From Corynebacterium occultum (GTDB lineage: Bacteria; Actinomycetota; Actinomycetes; Mycobacteriales; Mycobacteriaceae), in the NCBI RefSeq assembly GCF_009734425.1, contig NZ_CP046455.1:1736001-1800000 (forward strand): a stretch of DNA of 64,000 nt, read 5' to 3'. Below are positions 39,500-49,250 of this stretch, piece by piece. How positions within the stretch are numbered: position 1 is the first letter of the stretch; each line of letters begins with the position of its first letter. A model generated the notes under the pieces. The model was not told where the DNA came from and made no database searches. It saw only the letters and a list, made by a program, of their open reading frames with translations. A program made the position numbers and the translations under genes.

Positions 39500-40585
39500 A
39501 TGTCGGAGAATTCTCGCCGCATGTACGAGCTGGAGTACCCGTCACCGGAGGTGGTGAGTCAGGATCAGAAGGGGCCGACCCTGGTGATCGCCCTGCAGGG
39601 TTACGCCGATGCCGGTCACGCAGTTGATGCCAGCTCGCGCCACCTTCTGGCGGCGCTGGACAACCGTCTCATCGCATCCTTTAATAATGATGAGCTGATC
39701 GATTACCGTTCCCGCCGTCCTTCGGTCACCATTGATGTTGACCATATCTCCGCCGCGGAGAAGCTGCACCTGAACATGAGCGTGCTGCGTGATGGGGAGG
39801 GCAAGTCCTTCCTGCTGCTGTCTGGCCCGGAGCCGGATCTGCGTTGGGAGGCCTTCACCGAGGCGGTGGTGGGACTGGTGGAGAAATTCAATGTGGAACA
39901 GACCATCTGCCTCTACTCCGCCCCGATGACGGTGCCGCACACCCGCCCGCTGATGGTCTCCGCCCACGGCAACAACAAGGAGCTGGTGGGCAAACTCTTC
40001 AAATTCGACACCCAGATGACGGTTCCGGGTTCCGCTTCCCTGCATATTGAGCGTGAGCTGCACCGCCGGGGACTGAATGTCGCCGGTTACACCGCCCATG
40101 TGCCGCACTATCTGGCGGCCTCCCCTTACCCGGATGCCACCCTCAAGCTGTTGGAGGCAGTGGCTAGCACCGCCGGCCTGCAGTTACCGCTGCTGGCGCT
40201 GGAGGCAGATGCCCGGCGCGTTGCCACCCAGTTGGTGGAGCAGGTTGAGGACAGCGGGGAGATCCAGCAGATCGTTCATGCCCTGGAACGGCAGTATGAC
40301 GAAGAGTTCGAGCGCTACCGCCGCAATCACCCCCAGGCAGCGCTACCCGGTGACCAGGATATGCCCAGCGGTGAGGAACTCGGTGCCCAGTTCGAGCAGT
40401 TCCTGGCTGGGCTTGACGACGCCATGCCCCAGTCCGGCTCCCCTACTGCCGGGCCTGAGGTTTCAGGCCCGGAGGTGGAGCAACAGTGGAAGAGCGTCGA
40501 TGAGGAGGACAATGCGCCTGAAGATTCCTCCGATTCCTCGGGTGAGCCGGACGCTGATCCGAAGTCGGAGGAAGAAGAAAACTAA
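39500..40585 (+). CDS. PAC2 family protein
   Basis: 361 residues. PAC2 (proteasome assembly chaperone-like) domain about 15-280: VIALQGYADAGHAVDASSRHLLAAL, FNNDELIDYRSRRPSVTIDVDHI, LLLSGPEPDLRWEAF, YSAPMTVPHTRP and VPHYLAASPYPDATLKLLEAVAS. C-terminal 80 residues acidic and disordered (EEDNAPEDSSDSSGEPD). ATG 39500 chosen because GGAGG lies 6 nt before it; ATG 39494 is too close. Next gene is a Ski2-like helicase on the same strand. Function in bacteria unknown. Confidence 0.88.
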   Translation: MSENSRRMYELEYPSPEVVSQDQKGPTLVIALQGYADAGHAVDASSRHLLAALDNRLIASFNNDELIDYRSRRPSVTIDVDHISAAEKLHLNMSVLRDGEGKSFLLLSGPEPDLRWEAFTEAVVGLVEKFNVEQTICLYSAPMTVPHTRPLMVSAHGNNKELVGKLFKFDTQMTVPGSASLHIERELHRRGLNVAGYTAHVPHYLAASPYPDATLKLLEAVASTAGLQLPLLALEADARRVATQLVEQVEDSGEIQQIVHALERQYDEEFERYRRNHPQAALPGDQDMPSGEELGAQFEQFLAGLDDAMPQSGSPTAGPEVSGPEVEQQWKSVDEEDNAPEDSSDSSGEPDADPKSEEEEN

Positions 40586-40681
40586 CTGAACCCACCTCCT
40601 TCAGACCCCGTGGGTGGTGGCGGCACGGATGGTGGCGCCACCACCCACGGGGTTCTGTCGCCTTTGCTCCGGCGCAACGGC

Positions 40682-40687
40682 TACCTT
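40682..40687 (+). promoter_or_regulatory. -10-like hexamer TACCTT in GCTACCTTGG, leaderless start of the helicase gene
   Basis: 7 nt before GTG 40695; same 10-mer as before GTG 15034. Confidence 0.5.
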
Positions 40688-40694
40688 GGTAAGT

Positions 40695-43241
40695 GTGAAC
40701 CTAACCCAGATGCTGCCTGACCTGTCGGAAGTCCCTGAATCCCTGCTGGATGAGTCGATCTTCGATTCATTCCTGTCCTGGACCCGGGAGCGTGGCATCT
40801 CGCTCTACCCTGCTCAGGAGGAGGCGGCCCTGGGCATTTTGGCTGGTGATAATGTCATCCTGGCCACCCCGACCGGGTCGGGTAAATCGATGGTGGCGAA
40901 TGCCGCACACTTCATCGCGATGGCCCGGGGTCAACGCTCCTTCTACACCGCACCCATCAAGGCGCTGGTGAGTGAGAAGTTCTTCTCCCTCTGCGAGATC
41001 TTCGGACCGGAATCCGTGGGCATGATGACCGGTGATGCCACCGTCAACGGTTCGGCCCCGATCATCTGCGCCACCGCTGAGATCGTCGCCAATATCGCCC
41101 TGCGTGACGGTGCTGCGGCGAAGATCGATCAGGTGGTGATGGATGAATTCCACTACTACTCCGAGTCGGATCGTGGCTGGGCCTGGCAGGTTCCCCTCTT
41201 GGAGCTGCCCAAGGCGCAGTTTCTGCTGATGTCGGCCACCCTGGGGGACACCAGCTTCTTGGAGAAGGATCTCAGTGAGCGCACCGGCCGGACAACCGAC
41301 CTGGTGGCCGGCACCGAGCGCCCCGTTCCGCTGGAGTTCTCCTGGGTGTACACCCCGGTCCATGAAACCGTGGAGGAGTTGCTGGAGTCCGCTAAGGCGC
41401 CGATCTATATCGTCCACTTCACGCAGCGTGATGCCATTGAACGCGCCCAGGCGATGACCTCGATCAAGATCATCGATGAGGGCACCAAGGCCAAGATCGT
41501 CGCCGAGATCGGGGATTTCCGTTTCAGCACCACCTTCGGCAAGACGCTGTCCAAACTGCTCCGCAAGGGCATCGGTGTGCACCATGCCGGCATGTTGCCC
41601 AAGTACCGCCGCCTGGTGGAGAAGCTCTCCCAGACCGGTCTGCTCAAGGTCATCTGCGGCACCGACACCCTCGGGGTGGGTATCAATGTGCCGATCCGCA
41701 CGGTGCTGTTCACCGGGCTGGTCAAGTATGACGGCACCCGCTCCCGGGTGTTGAAGTCCCGTGAGTTCCACCAGATTGCCGGCCGTGCGGGACGTGCGGG
41801 CTATGACACCATCGGGACCGTGGTCATCGAGGCCCCCGAGCATGAGATCGAGAATTGGCGGTTGCGCCAGCGGGCGGCCGCCGATCCGAAGAAACTCAAA
41901 AAGCTACGCAAGAAGTCAGCCCGCCCCGGTGAAGCCACCTGGACCGAGAAAACCTATGAACGGTTGATCACCGCCGAACCGGAATCCATGCAGTCCCAGT
42001 TCAAGGTCTCGAATGCAATGCTCATCAACGTCCTCTCCCGCCCCGGTGACGGTTATGAGCACATGAAGAAGTTGCTGCGCGAAAACCATGACACCCGCAC
42101 CCAGCAGAACCAGGACATCCTCAAGACGATCGACCTGCTGCGGGGGCTGGTCAACGCCGGCATCGTGGAGCGTGTCGAGGAGGGAACCGATGCGCAGGGC
42201 CGGAAATACCATCTGACCGAAGATCTGCAGCGTGACTTCGCCCTGAACCAGCCGCTCTCCCCCTTCGCCCTGGCCGCGCTGTCCCTGCTGGATAAAGAGT
42301 CCGACACCTACACTCTCGATGTGATCAGTGTGTTTGAGGCGATCCTGGACGATCCCCGCCAGGTGCTCATCGCCCAGCAGAAGGTGGAGCGCGGTGAGGA
42401 GATCGCGGCGCTGAAGGCCGAAGGTGTGGATTACACCGAGCGGATGGCCATCGTGGAGGAGATCACCTGGCCGATGCCGTTGCGGGAGGAACTGGATCAG
42501 GCCTTCGAGACCTTTTCCGAGGGGCACCCCTGGGTCAAGGAGTTCGAGATCAGTCCGAAGTCCGTGGTGCGGGACATGATCGAGCACGCCATGACCTTCT
42601 CCGACCTGGTGGCCACCTATGGGCTGGCCCGTTCCGAGGGTGTGGTGCTGCGCTACCTCACCGATGCCTGGCGCACCCTCCAGCACACCCTGCCCCCGGA
42701 GTACCGCAATGAGGAGCTCGAGGACATCATCGTCTGGTTGGGTGAGGTGGTCCGACAGGTCGACTCCTCCCTTGTCGATGAGTGGGCCCAGATGGCGGAT
42801 CCTGATGCCCCGATCTCCAAGGAGGCCCTCGCCCAGGAGCTGGCTTTCGGAGTGGAGGATCCGACTGCACTGAGCAGCAACCCCCGGGCTTTCAAAATCA
42901 TGGTCCGCAATCTCATGTTCCGCATTGTCGAACTCTTCGCCTTCGAGAAGGAAGACCGCTTGGCGGAAATGCTGGAGTACCTCGAGAAAGCGGATATCCC
43001 GGATTTCGGAGCCGGCATGGACGCCTACTTCGATGAGTACTCCGATCTGGACACCGGCCCCGCGGCCCGCGGCACGGAATATTTCCAGCTGGAGCAGAAT
43101 GATCGACAATGGAAAGCCCGGCAGATCATCAAGGATCCGGAGGGAGACAACTCCTTCGCCTTTATCGCCACGGTTGATCTTGATGCCTCCGATGATGCAG
43201 GAGAGGTGAGATTGTCCAGCCTGGAGCTGGAACAGCGCTGA
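40695..43241 (+). CDS. Ski2-like DExH RNA helicase (HelY type)
   Basis: 848 residues from GTG 40695. Walker A ATPTGSGKSMVANAAH near 55-70, motif II MDEFHYYSESDRG near 145-157 (DEFH), motif III LLMSATLGD, motif VI EFHQIAGRAGRAGYDTIG near 356-373, then winged helix and ratchet domains to the end. DUF3516-like C-terminal part. Similar to M. tuberculosis helicases of the HelY class. The upstream 27 codons of the open frame lie before the predicted transcription start. RNA target unknown. Confidence 0.9.
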   Translation: MNLTQMLPDLSEVPESLLDESIFDSFLSWTRERGISLYPAQEEAALGILAGDNVILATPTGSGKSMVANAAHFIAMARGQRSFYTAPIKALVSEKFFSLCEIFGPESVGMMTGDATVNGSAPIICATAEIVANIALRDGAAAKIDQVVMDEFHYYSESDRGWAWQVPLLELPKAQFLLMSATLGDTSFLEKDLSERTGRTTDLVAGTERPVPLEFSWVYTPVHETVEELLESAKAPIYIVHFTQRDAIERAQAMTSIKIIDEGTKAKIVAEIGDFRFSTTFGKTLSKLLRKGIGVHHAGMLPKYRRLVEKLSQTGLLKVICGTDTLGVGINVPIRTVLFTGLVKYDGTRSRVLKSREFHQIAGRAGRAGYDTIGTVVIEAPEHEIENWRLRQRAAADPKKLKKLRKKSARPGEATWTEKTYERLITAEPESMQSQFKVSNAMLINVLSRPGDGYEHMKKLLRENHDTRTQQNQDILKTIDLLRGLVNAGIVERVEEGTDAQGRKYHLTEDLQRDFALNQPLSPFALAALSLLDKESDTYTLDVISVFEAILDDPRQVLIAQQKVERGEEIAALKAEGVDYTERMAIVEEITWPMPLREELDQAFETFSEGHPWVKEFEISPKSVVRDMIEHAMTFSDLVATYGLARSEGVVLRYLTDAWRTLQHTLPPEYRNEELEDIIVWLGEVVRQVDSSLVDEWAQMADPDAPISKEALAQELAFGVEDPTALSSNPRAFKIMVRNLMFRIVELFAFEKEDRLAEMLEYLEKADIPDFGAGMDAYFDEYSDLDTGPAARGTEYFQLEQNDRQWKARQIIKDPEGDNSFAFIATVDLDASDDAGEVRLSSLELEQR

Positions 43242-43438
43242 CAAACCCAGACACCGGGGAGTGCGGGAAAGATTGATGAAGACCTTATCCAGGTCTCCCA
43301 GGGGGTGAGAGATAAGAGTGGCTGGGTACTGCCCAGAGGATGTCTCTCCCCATCAGGGCTCCTGCCAGTTCCGGCAAACTTCTCTACTGTGGGATACACC
43401 ACCTTCTGCCGGATATTTCGACATATAGGAGTTAAGCC

Positions 43439-44014
43439 ATGATCACCTCACGCAAGATCCTCACCGTCGGTGTCGCACTCAGTGCCGGCCTGTTCCTCTC
43501 CGCCTGCGCCGATGACAACGAAAGCGGCACCGGAGACGGGGCCACCACCACCGTAGCCCCAGCCGAAAGCGAAACCGCGGCCCCGACCACCGCCGATGAA
43601 CAGACCACAACCACCACTGCTGCCGATGAACAGGCTGGGGAGGATCCGGTGTTCAACGCAATCGCAGCTGCCCTGGCAGAGCACTCCGGTGGAATCATCA
43701 TCTCGATCGACCGGGAAGATGACACCGATATCTACGACATCGACCTGGTGTCAGGCGAAGAGCTCATCGAGCTGAAGGTCGACACTGATGGAACCGTGCG
43801 CGAAGATGAGCGGGAGCGTGAGGATGAAGAGGTAGTCGACGCACAGAACATCACCGTCACCGTCGAGGACGCCATCCGCCAGGCGCTGGATCAGAACCCC
43901 GAGGGGATTCTCGATGATGCCGAGCTCGAAGAGGAGAACGGCACCCTACAGTGGCAGATCAGTCTCGATGACGGGGAGCGCAATGATCTGACCGAGCTGA
44001 GGATTCCGGCTTAG
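43439..44014 (+). CDS. PepSY-domain lipoprotein
   Basis: 191 residues. Lipobox LSAC (Cys about 21) after a signal peptide, Thr/Glu-rich linker (about 25-65), then two weak PepSY repeats: IISIDREDDTDIYDIDLVSGEELIELKVD and VEDAIRQALDQNPEGILDDAELEEENGTLQWQISLDD. Strongly acidic. AGGAG 8 nt before ATG. PepSY proteins may inhibit peptidases or sense cations; nothing more specific can be said. Confidence 0.85.
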   Translation: MITSRKILTVGVALSAGLFLSACADDNESGTGDGATTTVAPAESETAAPTTADEQTTTTTAADEQAGEDPVFNAIAAALAEHSGGIIISIDREDDTDIYDIDLVSGEELIELKVDTDGTVREDEREREDEEVVDAQNITVTVEDAIRQALDQNPEGILDDAELEEENGTLQWQISLDDGERNDLTELRIPA

Positions 44015-44177
44015 CGGAGCGCCCCTGGGGCGTCACTCCGGGGCGTCACTCCGCGGGGAGTCAAGGATCCCGGTAAATTTCGGGGATCCGTTATGGAAAC
44101 CCGCACTTAAAGCTTCGGCGGCTTCCCCAGTGTCGCTGCTGCTGTGTCCAGATTGTGCAGCAGCTAACCGGGGGGCG

Positions 44178-45041
44178 CTAATGGGAGCGTTGGCCTGATA
44201 TTTCCGGCCCCATCCAAGGACTGATGTCCTGGCAGGGCGGGGTGTCAAGACCGTGAAGATCAACCTCCTGCCCCGGCTCAAGCCATGCTGCACCGCTGCT
44301 GACCTGCACCGTAAAGGGCAGGTCAGCACCTTTTTCGCTGAACCACATCATGAGGGGGCCACAGACCCCGAATACCACGGGTTCAGGTTGCGCCTCGAAA
44401 TCCGGGACACCGGTGCACATGAGCACTTCGGTGATCACCCGGGCGCCGCTCTCATCCAGGGCAATCACGAATCTTTGTTGGGTGGGTACACCCAGGCCGT
44501 GGATCTCGGCGTGATAACTCATCTGGAGAGCCGGAATGACCACCATGCTTTCGTTGAGGGAAAGTGAGCACCACCCTTCCATCAGCCCCCGAGCGGTGGT
44601 GACCAGCTCAAAACCGTCGAGTTGCTCACCGGGTTCCTCAGCAAGCTCATGAACCCAGAGGTTCAGGGGATCACCGGCGGCGGTGCGCATCGGCAGGCAG
44701 GTGAGCGGACGGCCGTCGATAAACGCCACCTCCACCTCATCCAGCTGGACACCATAGTGTTCTTCTCCCTGGTAGCCGATGAACTCCGTGGCCTCTGGAT
44801 GGAGAGATTCAGGCCAGCTCAGATGACCGGTGTCGATGGAGACGAGTACTTTCTCCGGGGAGACATCCATGTGGGCCAGATGGGATAGCACCGGGGGCAG
44901 CGTTCCGTGCAGAGCTTGGGGAAAGCTTATCTCCCTGGGAAGAGCTGCTGCGGCCAGCCGGAGAGTGACCGGATCAAAAGCCCAGACTGAATATCCCTTC
45001 AGCGGGCTGCGGGTTGAAGAACTATCAGTGGCGGACATCAT
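44178..45041 (-). CDS. Hypothetical protein, no family recognised
   Basis: 287 residues, soluble, no signal peptide and no membrane helix. Opening SSTRSPLKGYSVWAFDPVTLRLAAAALPREISFPQAL; Trp/Pro/Glu-rich; five Cys (GWCSLSL, LTCLPM, LMCTGVP, FGVCGP, PCQDIS) without CxxC spacing. No catalytic motif that I can name. TATAGT at 45135-45140 on the minus strand may be its -10. Alone on its strand between a PepSY lipoprotein and ahpD. Codon use looks like that of its neighbours, so a real gene is likely. Confidence 0.75.
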   Translation of the reverse strand: MMSATDSSSTRSPLKGYSVWAFDPVTLRLAAAALPREISFPQALHGTLPPVLSHLAHMDVSPEKVLVSIDTGHLSWPESLHPEATEFIGYQGEEHYGVQLDEVEVAFIDGRPLTCLPMRTAAGDPLNLWVHELAEEPGEQLDGFELVTTARGLMEGWCSLSLNESMVVIPALQMSYHAEIHGLGVPTQQRFVIALDESGARVITEVLMCTGVPDFEAQPEPVVFGVCGPLMMWFSEKGADLPFTVQVSSGAAWLEPGQEVDLHGLDTPPCQDISPWMGPEISGQRSH

Positions 45042-45497
45042 GAACTCAGCACATCAGAGAGCCCAGACATCACCGTATCTTCACCGGCACGGGAGTTCGA
45101 GAAAATTTCCGGAACTGACAGACCCACCCAGCTCACTATAGTGCCGCCCCCGGGCTCGCCGGGGCCAAAGAATGACCCGGACATCGATAATGCCGCCGGC
45201 GGTGGACTGCATGACGGCAGTGGGCAGGTGATGGCTGCCAAATATCGACGTAGGTGGAATGCGCACCCCCCGGGACTTCCCTCATCCCACAAGGTGGATG
45301 AGGTTTAACGCACCACCCAGTGGAGGAACGCTCCCCCTCCCCGGAGATGATGCAACAGCGTGGTTGTTCCGGACGTGGATTTTGAAGCGCCACGGTGCAC
45401 GAGGTGAGTCTCTCCCCCGTTTTCCTATAACCCGATTTTCGCGTCCTTCCCAAAAGGGTCAGGAATTTTCAAGTCAAGAAGGGATGGAATGCAGAAA
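45042..45497. other. Gene-free stretch upstream of the hypothetical gene
   Basis: About 456 bp. Holds the minus-strand -10-like TATAGT (45135-45140). No coding sequence with plausible start or product on either strand. Confidence 0.4.
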
Positions 45498-45522
45498 GCC
45501 GCCATCCCGAAGGGTGGCGGCG
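45494..45522 (-). terminator. Terminator of the ahpCD operon
   Basis: 10-bp stem GCCGCCACCC / GGGATGGCGGC (minus sense, small mismatch) with TTC loop and TTTC after it. Confidence 0.8.
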
Positions 45523-45564
45523 ATCAGAAGTACTGGAGTTCAGTGAGCTTCGATAAGCACAAGC

Positions 45565-46089
45565 TTAGCGAGCAGCCTCAACCTGAACGACCTGGGCGAT
45601 GGCCTGGACGACAGAGGCAATCTTGACGGATTCCCAGACCTGTTCCTTGGTCAGCCCCTCTTCGCGCACGGTCTTGTCGTGGGCGACCAGGCAGTGCTCA
45701 CAGCCGTTGATGCTGGAGACAGCGAGGGACCACAGTTCGAAGTCCGCCTTCTCAACGCCAGGCTTGGAGATGATGTTCATGCGCAGGCCGAACTTGACCT
45801 GTGCAAAATCATCACCGAGCCAGCCCTTGGCGCGGTAAGCGACATTGTTCATCGCCATGACGGTGGCAGCACCGAGGGCAGACTCGAAAGCCTCCTCGGA
45901 CAGGTGCTCCTTGGCCTCTTCGGCGATCTCGGAAAGCACGGTGTCATTGCGGGTTGCTGCTGCGGAAGCAAGCAGGGTGCCCCAGAGCTGCTGCTCGCTG
46001 AGTTCGGTGGACCGGGTCAGCGAACCGAGGTTCAGCTTCTGGTCCTTGGCATACTCAGGAAGGTTGGAACGAAGGTTTTCGATGGACAT
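45565..46089 (-). CDS. ahpD: Alkyl hydroperoxidase AhpD
   Basis: 174 residues. AhpD reduces oxidised AhpC and is itself linked to dihydrolipoamide in mycobacteria. Catalytic CxxC-xxx-H in [18 protein letters not shown] near 129-146, with the helical CMD fold around it ([39 protein letters not shown]). ATG 46089 overlaps the ahpC stop by 1 base (TAATG), so it is coupled with ahpC. The frame extends upstream inside ahpC but that part is shadow. Confidence 0.95.
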   Translation of the reverse strand: MSIENLRSNLPEYAKDQKLNLGSLTRSTELSEQQLWGTLLASAAATRNDTVLSEIAEEAKEHLSEEAFESALGAATVMAMNNVAYRAKGWLGDDFAQVKFGLRMNIISKPGVEKADFELWSLAVSSINGCEHCLVAHDKTVREEGLTKEQVWESVKIASVVQAIAQVVQVEAAR

Positions 46090-46685
46090 TACTTGAGCGA
46101 CTCCTGGACGACATCCATCTTGTTGATGTTCTTGGTCGGGTCGTTGGCCTGCCAGTTGCAAGCACAAACTTCCTCAGACTGCAGAGCATCGAGGACACGC
46201 AGAACCTCGTCGACGTTACGGCCGACGGCATCCGGGGTCACGGAAACGAACTGGATGATGCCATCCGGGTCGATGATGAAGGTTGCGCGGTCTGCAACGC
46301 CACCGGTGTTCTCGACACCCAGGGCGCGCATCAGGTCGTGACGGACATCAGCGAACATCGGGAAGGGAACGTCCTTCAGCTCCGGGTGGGTTGCACGCCA
46401 GTTGAAGTGAGCGAACTCATTGTCGCCGGAGCCACCCAGAACCTGGGTGTCGCGGTCCTGGAACTCCTCATCGAGCTTGCCGAAAGCGGCGATCTCGGTG
46501 GGGCAGACAAAGGTGAAGTCCTTGGGGTAGAAGAAGACGATCTTCCACTTGCCCTCGTACTTGTCCAGGGAAACAGTCTCAAAGTAATCTTCCGGGCTCT
46601 GAGCGTTAGCCTCGTGCAGATCGCCACCCTTCAGAGCGGTGAGCTGGAACTCAGGGAACTTCTCGCCAACAGTCAAAATTGCCAT
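46089..46685 (-). CDS. ahpC: Alkyl hydroperoxide reductase AhpC (2-Cys peroxiredoxin)
   Basis: 198 residues. Peroxidatic Cys in [14 protein letters not shown] near 61, Arg in [14 protein letters not shown], resolving Cys in EEVCACNW near 174-176. Mycobacterial-type AhpC that works with AhpD. Start ATG 46685 with GAGGAG 8 nt upstream; the frame to 46733 is not part of the protein. Under OxyR control by position: divergent from oxyR with only 200 bp between. Confidence 0.96.
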   Translation of the reverse strand: MAILTVGEKFPEFQLTALKGGDLHEANAQSPEDYFETVSLDKYEGKWKIVFFYPKDFTFVCPTEIAAFGKLDEEFQDRDTQVLGGSGDNEFAHFNWRATHPELKDVPFPMFADVRHDLMRALGVENTGGVADRATFIIDPDGIIQFVSVTPDAVGRNVDEVLRVLDALQSEEVCACNWQANDPTKNINKMDVVQESLK

Positions 46686-46819
46686 GGATATCTCCTCAAA
46701 ATCAGTGAACGTGAGACCAGTGCAAAACCGCACCTTCCGACGAATAGTGCCGGACGCACCAAAAAATCCCGGCCACCAGCAGTTATAGGTGACACGAGGG
46801 GCTTTTCAGCGACCACTCC

Positions 46820-46887
46820 ATTATGCCTAAGAATTCTTCAAAGGTCAATAGCTAGGACAACTTAGTTATATGTATAGTAATAGGCAT
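46820..46887. promoter_or_regulatory. ahpC and oxyR divergent control region
   Basis: ahpC side (minus): TTGACC at 46843-46848 and CATAAT at 46820-46825, 17-bp spacing, a strong promoter. oxyR side (plus): TATAGT at 46873-46878, 7 nt before ATG 46886, leaderless. Between them ATAG-like quarter sites spaced 11 bp (start 46848) run into the oxyR -10, the usual OxyR arrangement. A 7-bp inverted pair ATGCCTA (46823) / TAGGCAT (46881) frames the region. Confidence 0.65.
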
Positions 46888-47869
46888 GAACAATAAGGAG
46901 TATCGCCCGACGCTTGCCCAGTTACGCACCTTCGTAACCATCGCAGAAAACAAGCATTTTGGCACCGCTGCCAGCAAACTCAGCATTTCCCAGCCTTCCC
47001 TTTCCCAGGCTCTGGTCGCCCTCGAAACAGGGCTGGGAGTCCAGCTGATAGAGCGCTCCACCCGAAAAGTGATTGTTACCACAGCTGGCGAGGAACTCCT
47101 CCCCTATGCCAAGGCAACCCTCGATGCCGCAGATGCCTTCCTCGCTCATTCCCGTGGCGCCAACGGCACCCTCAGTGGCCCCCTCACCCTGGGTGTCATC
47201 CCGACCATCGCCCCCTACCTCCTCCCCCAGCTGCTGCCCTCCATCAAGGTGGAGTACCCGGAGCTGGAACCCCGTTTCGTCGAGGACCAGACCCGCCACC
47301 TGCTCCAGCAGCTGCGTGACGGCCAGATCGATGTCGCCCTGATGGCACTGCCCTCCGAGGCCAATGGCATGGTCGACCTGCCGCTCTACCGGGAGGAGTT
47401 CACCATCGTCGTACCAGCCGAACACCCCCTGGCAGGTGCCCGCGATCTGGGACTGGACACCCTCCAGGATCTGGATCTGCTCCTGCTGGATGACGGGCAC
47501 TGCCTCCACGACCAGATCCTCGACCTCTGCCGCCGCGCTGATGTCAATCTCTCCAAGACCGCCTCCGCAGTCACCCGTGCCGCCAGCCTGACCACCGTCA
47601 TGCAGCTGGTCATCGGCGGGCTGGGAACCACCCTGGTGCCTATGAGTGCGGTGGATGGTGAGTGTCGTCGCCCAGGGCTGGCCACCGCCTCCTTCAGCAA
47701 GGATGTGATCGCCGAGCGTCACATCGGACTGGTCTACCGCAACTCCAGTTCCCGCGCCGAAGACTTCCAGGCCATGGGCGAGATCATCACCGCAGCCTTC
47801 GAGAAGACGCGGGATGCTGGCCTTGATGTGCTGGGAAAGACCCCCCGCGTCACCGCCGCCGCCCATTAA
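46886..47869 (+). CDS. oxyR: LysR-type peroxide regulator OxyR
   Basis: 327 residues. HTH near 5-60 (LAQLRTFVTIAENKHFGTAASKLSISQPSLSQALVALE-type), effector domain with the redox Cys pair: GHCLHDQILDLCRRADV near 207-218, matching Cys199/Cys208 of E. coli OxyR in context (CxxDQxxxLC). Activates or represses ahpCD and catalase in response to peroxide. Divergent from ahpC; leaderless ATG. Confidence 0.95.
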   Translation: MNNKEYRPTLAQLRTFVTIAENKHFGTAASKLSISQPSLSQALVALETGLGVQLIERSTRKVIVTTAGEELLPYAKATLDAADAFLAHSRGANGTLSGPLTLGVIPTIAPYLLPQLLPSIKVEYPELEPRFVEDQTRHLLQQLRDGQIDVALMALPSEANGMVDLPLYREEFTIVVPAEHPLAGARDLGLDTLQDLDLLLLDDGHCLHDQILDLCRRADVNLSKTASAVTRAASLTTVMQLVIGGLGTTLVPMSAVDGECRRPGLATASFSKDVIAERHIGLVYRNSSSRAEDFQAMGEIITAAFEKTRDAGLDVLGKTPRVTAAAH

Positions 47870-47959
47870 AAGCCGCCGACTGGCACACCTGTACCAGAAC
47901 TGGCGCAGGTGCCAGGAGTCCCCCAGCACCCACTCCGCTTAAACCCTGGGCCCCACAAT

Positions 47960-48014
47960 GAAAAGATCCCTCTGCCGCTGAACCTGATCGGGTTCAGCGG
48001 CAGAGGGATTACTT
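47960..48014. terminator. Bidirectional terminator between oxyR and the membrane protein gene
   Basis: 19-bp stem ATCCCTCTGCCGCTGAACC / GGTTCAGCGGCAGAGGGAT, loop TGATCG; A-run and T-run flank it. Confidence 0.9.
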
Positions 48015-48037
48015 ATACCCGCTCCTGGAGGAACAGG

Positions 48038-49114
48038 TTAGCGGATGATCTGGTAGGGCTCACCCGCGATCTGACGGTAGATATGGGCCAGGGCCAGCAT
48101 GTAGACCGGCATCAGGATCAGGAGGACCAGGCCGAAGGTGATCACCGCAGCCACGATGATCAGGATTCCGGTGACCACCATGAAAGCAAGCAGCAGCAGA
48201 TAGTTACGGGCGGCATCCCGGAAACCACACTTGATGGCACCGAACACCCCTTCGCGGCCATCCGCGGCATACCAGACCATGAATGAGGTCAGCGGGCTGA
48301 TCAGAATCATGACCAGCAGCATCAGCGCCAGTCCACCGAACATGCCCGCGATCTCCTCCGGGCCCACGGTGGTCGGGTCCATCATTCCGGGTCCCATGAT
48401 GAGGGCGCTGATGCCACCGCCGATCAGACCGCCGATGAGTGCGACGAGCACCGCCACCCCCAAGGTCGGCCAGAAGTGCAGATTCTCCCAGAAGTCACTG
48501 ATCCGGATCTTCGGTTTATCCACCTGACGGAGGGCACCGGTGTAGATGAACACCGATATCACGAGCGCCACCGCGGAGATCAGGAAACTGGAGATGTCCA
48601 TCATTGTCGGGTTGATCCCGGTCGGTGAGCTCGGGTCGATGGCGATGAGGGAGGACACAATGGAAAGGGCGATGATGGCGATGAAGAAGATCAGGGTGCC
48701 CAGGAGCCAGATCAATGCATTGGAGAAGGTGGCCTTGAAACCGAAACGGACCGCCATCATGATGTCGACTCGGCCGTCGCCACGCACCAGTTCCGGGTCA
48801 CCCGGCTGTCCGTACTGGGGATAACCCTGCTGGGCGTATTCGTTATAGCCGGGCTGACCATAATTGCCGTAGCTCGGGTAGCCCTGCTGGGGCTGCGACC
48901 CGTAGCTCTGCGCACCATAACCCTGGTATCCAGGCAGGGCCCCGCCATCTGCTCCCTGGCCGGGATATCCGCCCTGCGGCTGATCTTCCGGGTGCGGTGT
49001 TGAGGGGTAAGGCGGAAAAGCGGATCCGGAGTTATCCTGGTTCCGCTGGTTTTCTTCCCGGTTGTTCCCATCGGGGTTTTCCCCGTATGGGTTCTGGTTC
49101 GGGGGCTGTGTCAT
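48038..49114 (-). CDS. Multi-helix membrane protein with Pro/Tyr/Gln/Gly-rich N-terminus
   Basis: 358 residues from ATG 49114. First about 110 residues are low-complexity repeats (YGSQPQQGYPSYGNYGQPGY). Then a conserved part: DIMMAVRFGFKATFSNALIWLLGTLIFFI and five to six helices, with GVFGAIKCGFRDAARNYLLLLAFMVV near the end. Architecture as in actinobacterial proteins of the DUF975/glycerophosphodiesterase-membrane class, but I cannot name the family firmly. The frame to 49198 adds an unlikely N-terminus. Function unknown. Confidence 0.78.
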   Translation of the reverse strand: MTQPPNQNPYGENPDGNNREENQRNQDNSGSAFPPYPSTPHPEDQPQGGYPGQGADGGALPGYQGYGAQSYGSQPQQGYPSYGNYGQPGYNEYAQQGYPQYGQPGDPELVRGDGRVDIMMAVRFGFKATFSNALIWLLGTLIFFIAIIALSIVSSLIAIDPSSPTGINPTMMDISSFLISAVALVISVFIYTGALRQVDKPKIRISDFWENLHFWPTLGVAVLVALIGGLIGGGISALIMGPGMMDPTTVGPEEIAGMFGGLALMLLVMILISPLTSFMVWYAADGREGVFGAIKCGFRDAARNYLLLLAFMVVTGILIIVAAVITFGLVLLILMPVYMLALAHIYRQIAGEPYQIIR

Positions 49115-49232
49115 CTTCGCAGTCCATCCAATCGGCAATAGGTACTCCCGGACAAACCTACCTGCCGCCCCAAACAGCTGCAGCAGACCCGGTAACACCC
49201 CTGGGGACTGCCGGGTTCTGGGTGCTCAGCGC

Positions 49233-49238
49233 TAGACT
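49233..49238 (+). promoter_or_regulatory. -10-like hexamer TAGACT upstream of hrpA
   Basis: 12 nt before ATG 49251, leaving a leader of at most about 5 nt. Confidence 0.5.
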
Positions 49239-49250
49239 CTGAAGTTTGAC

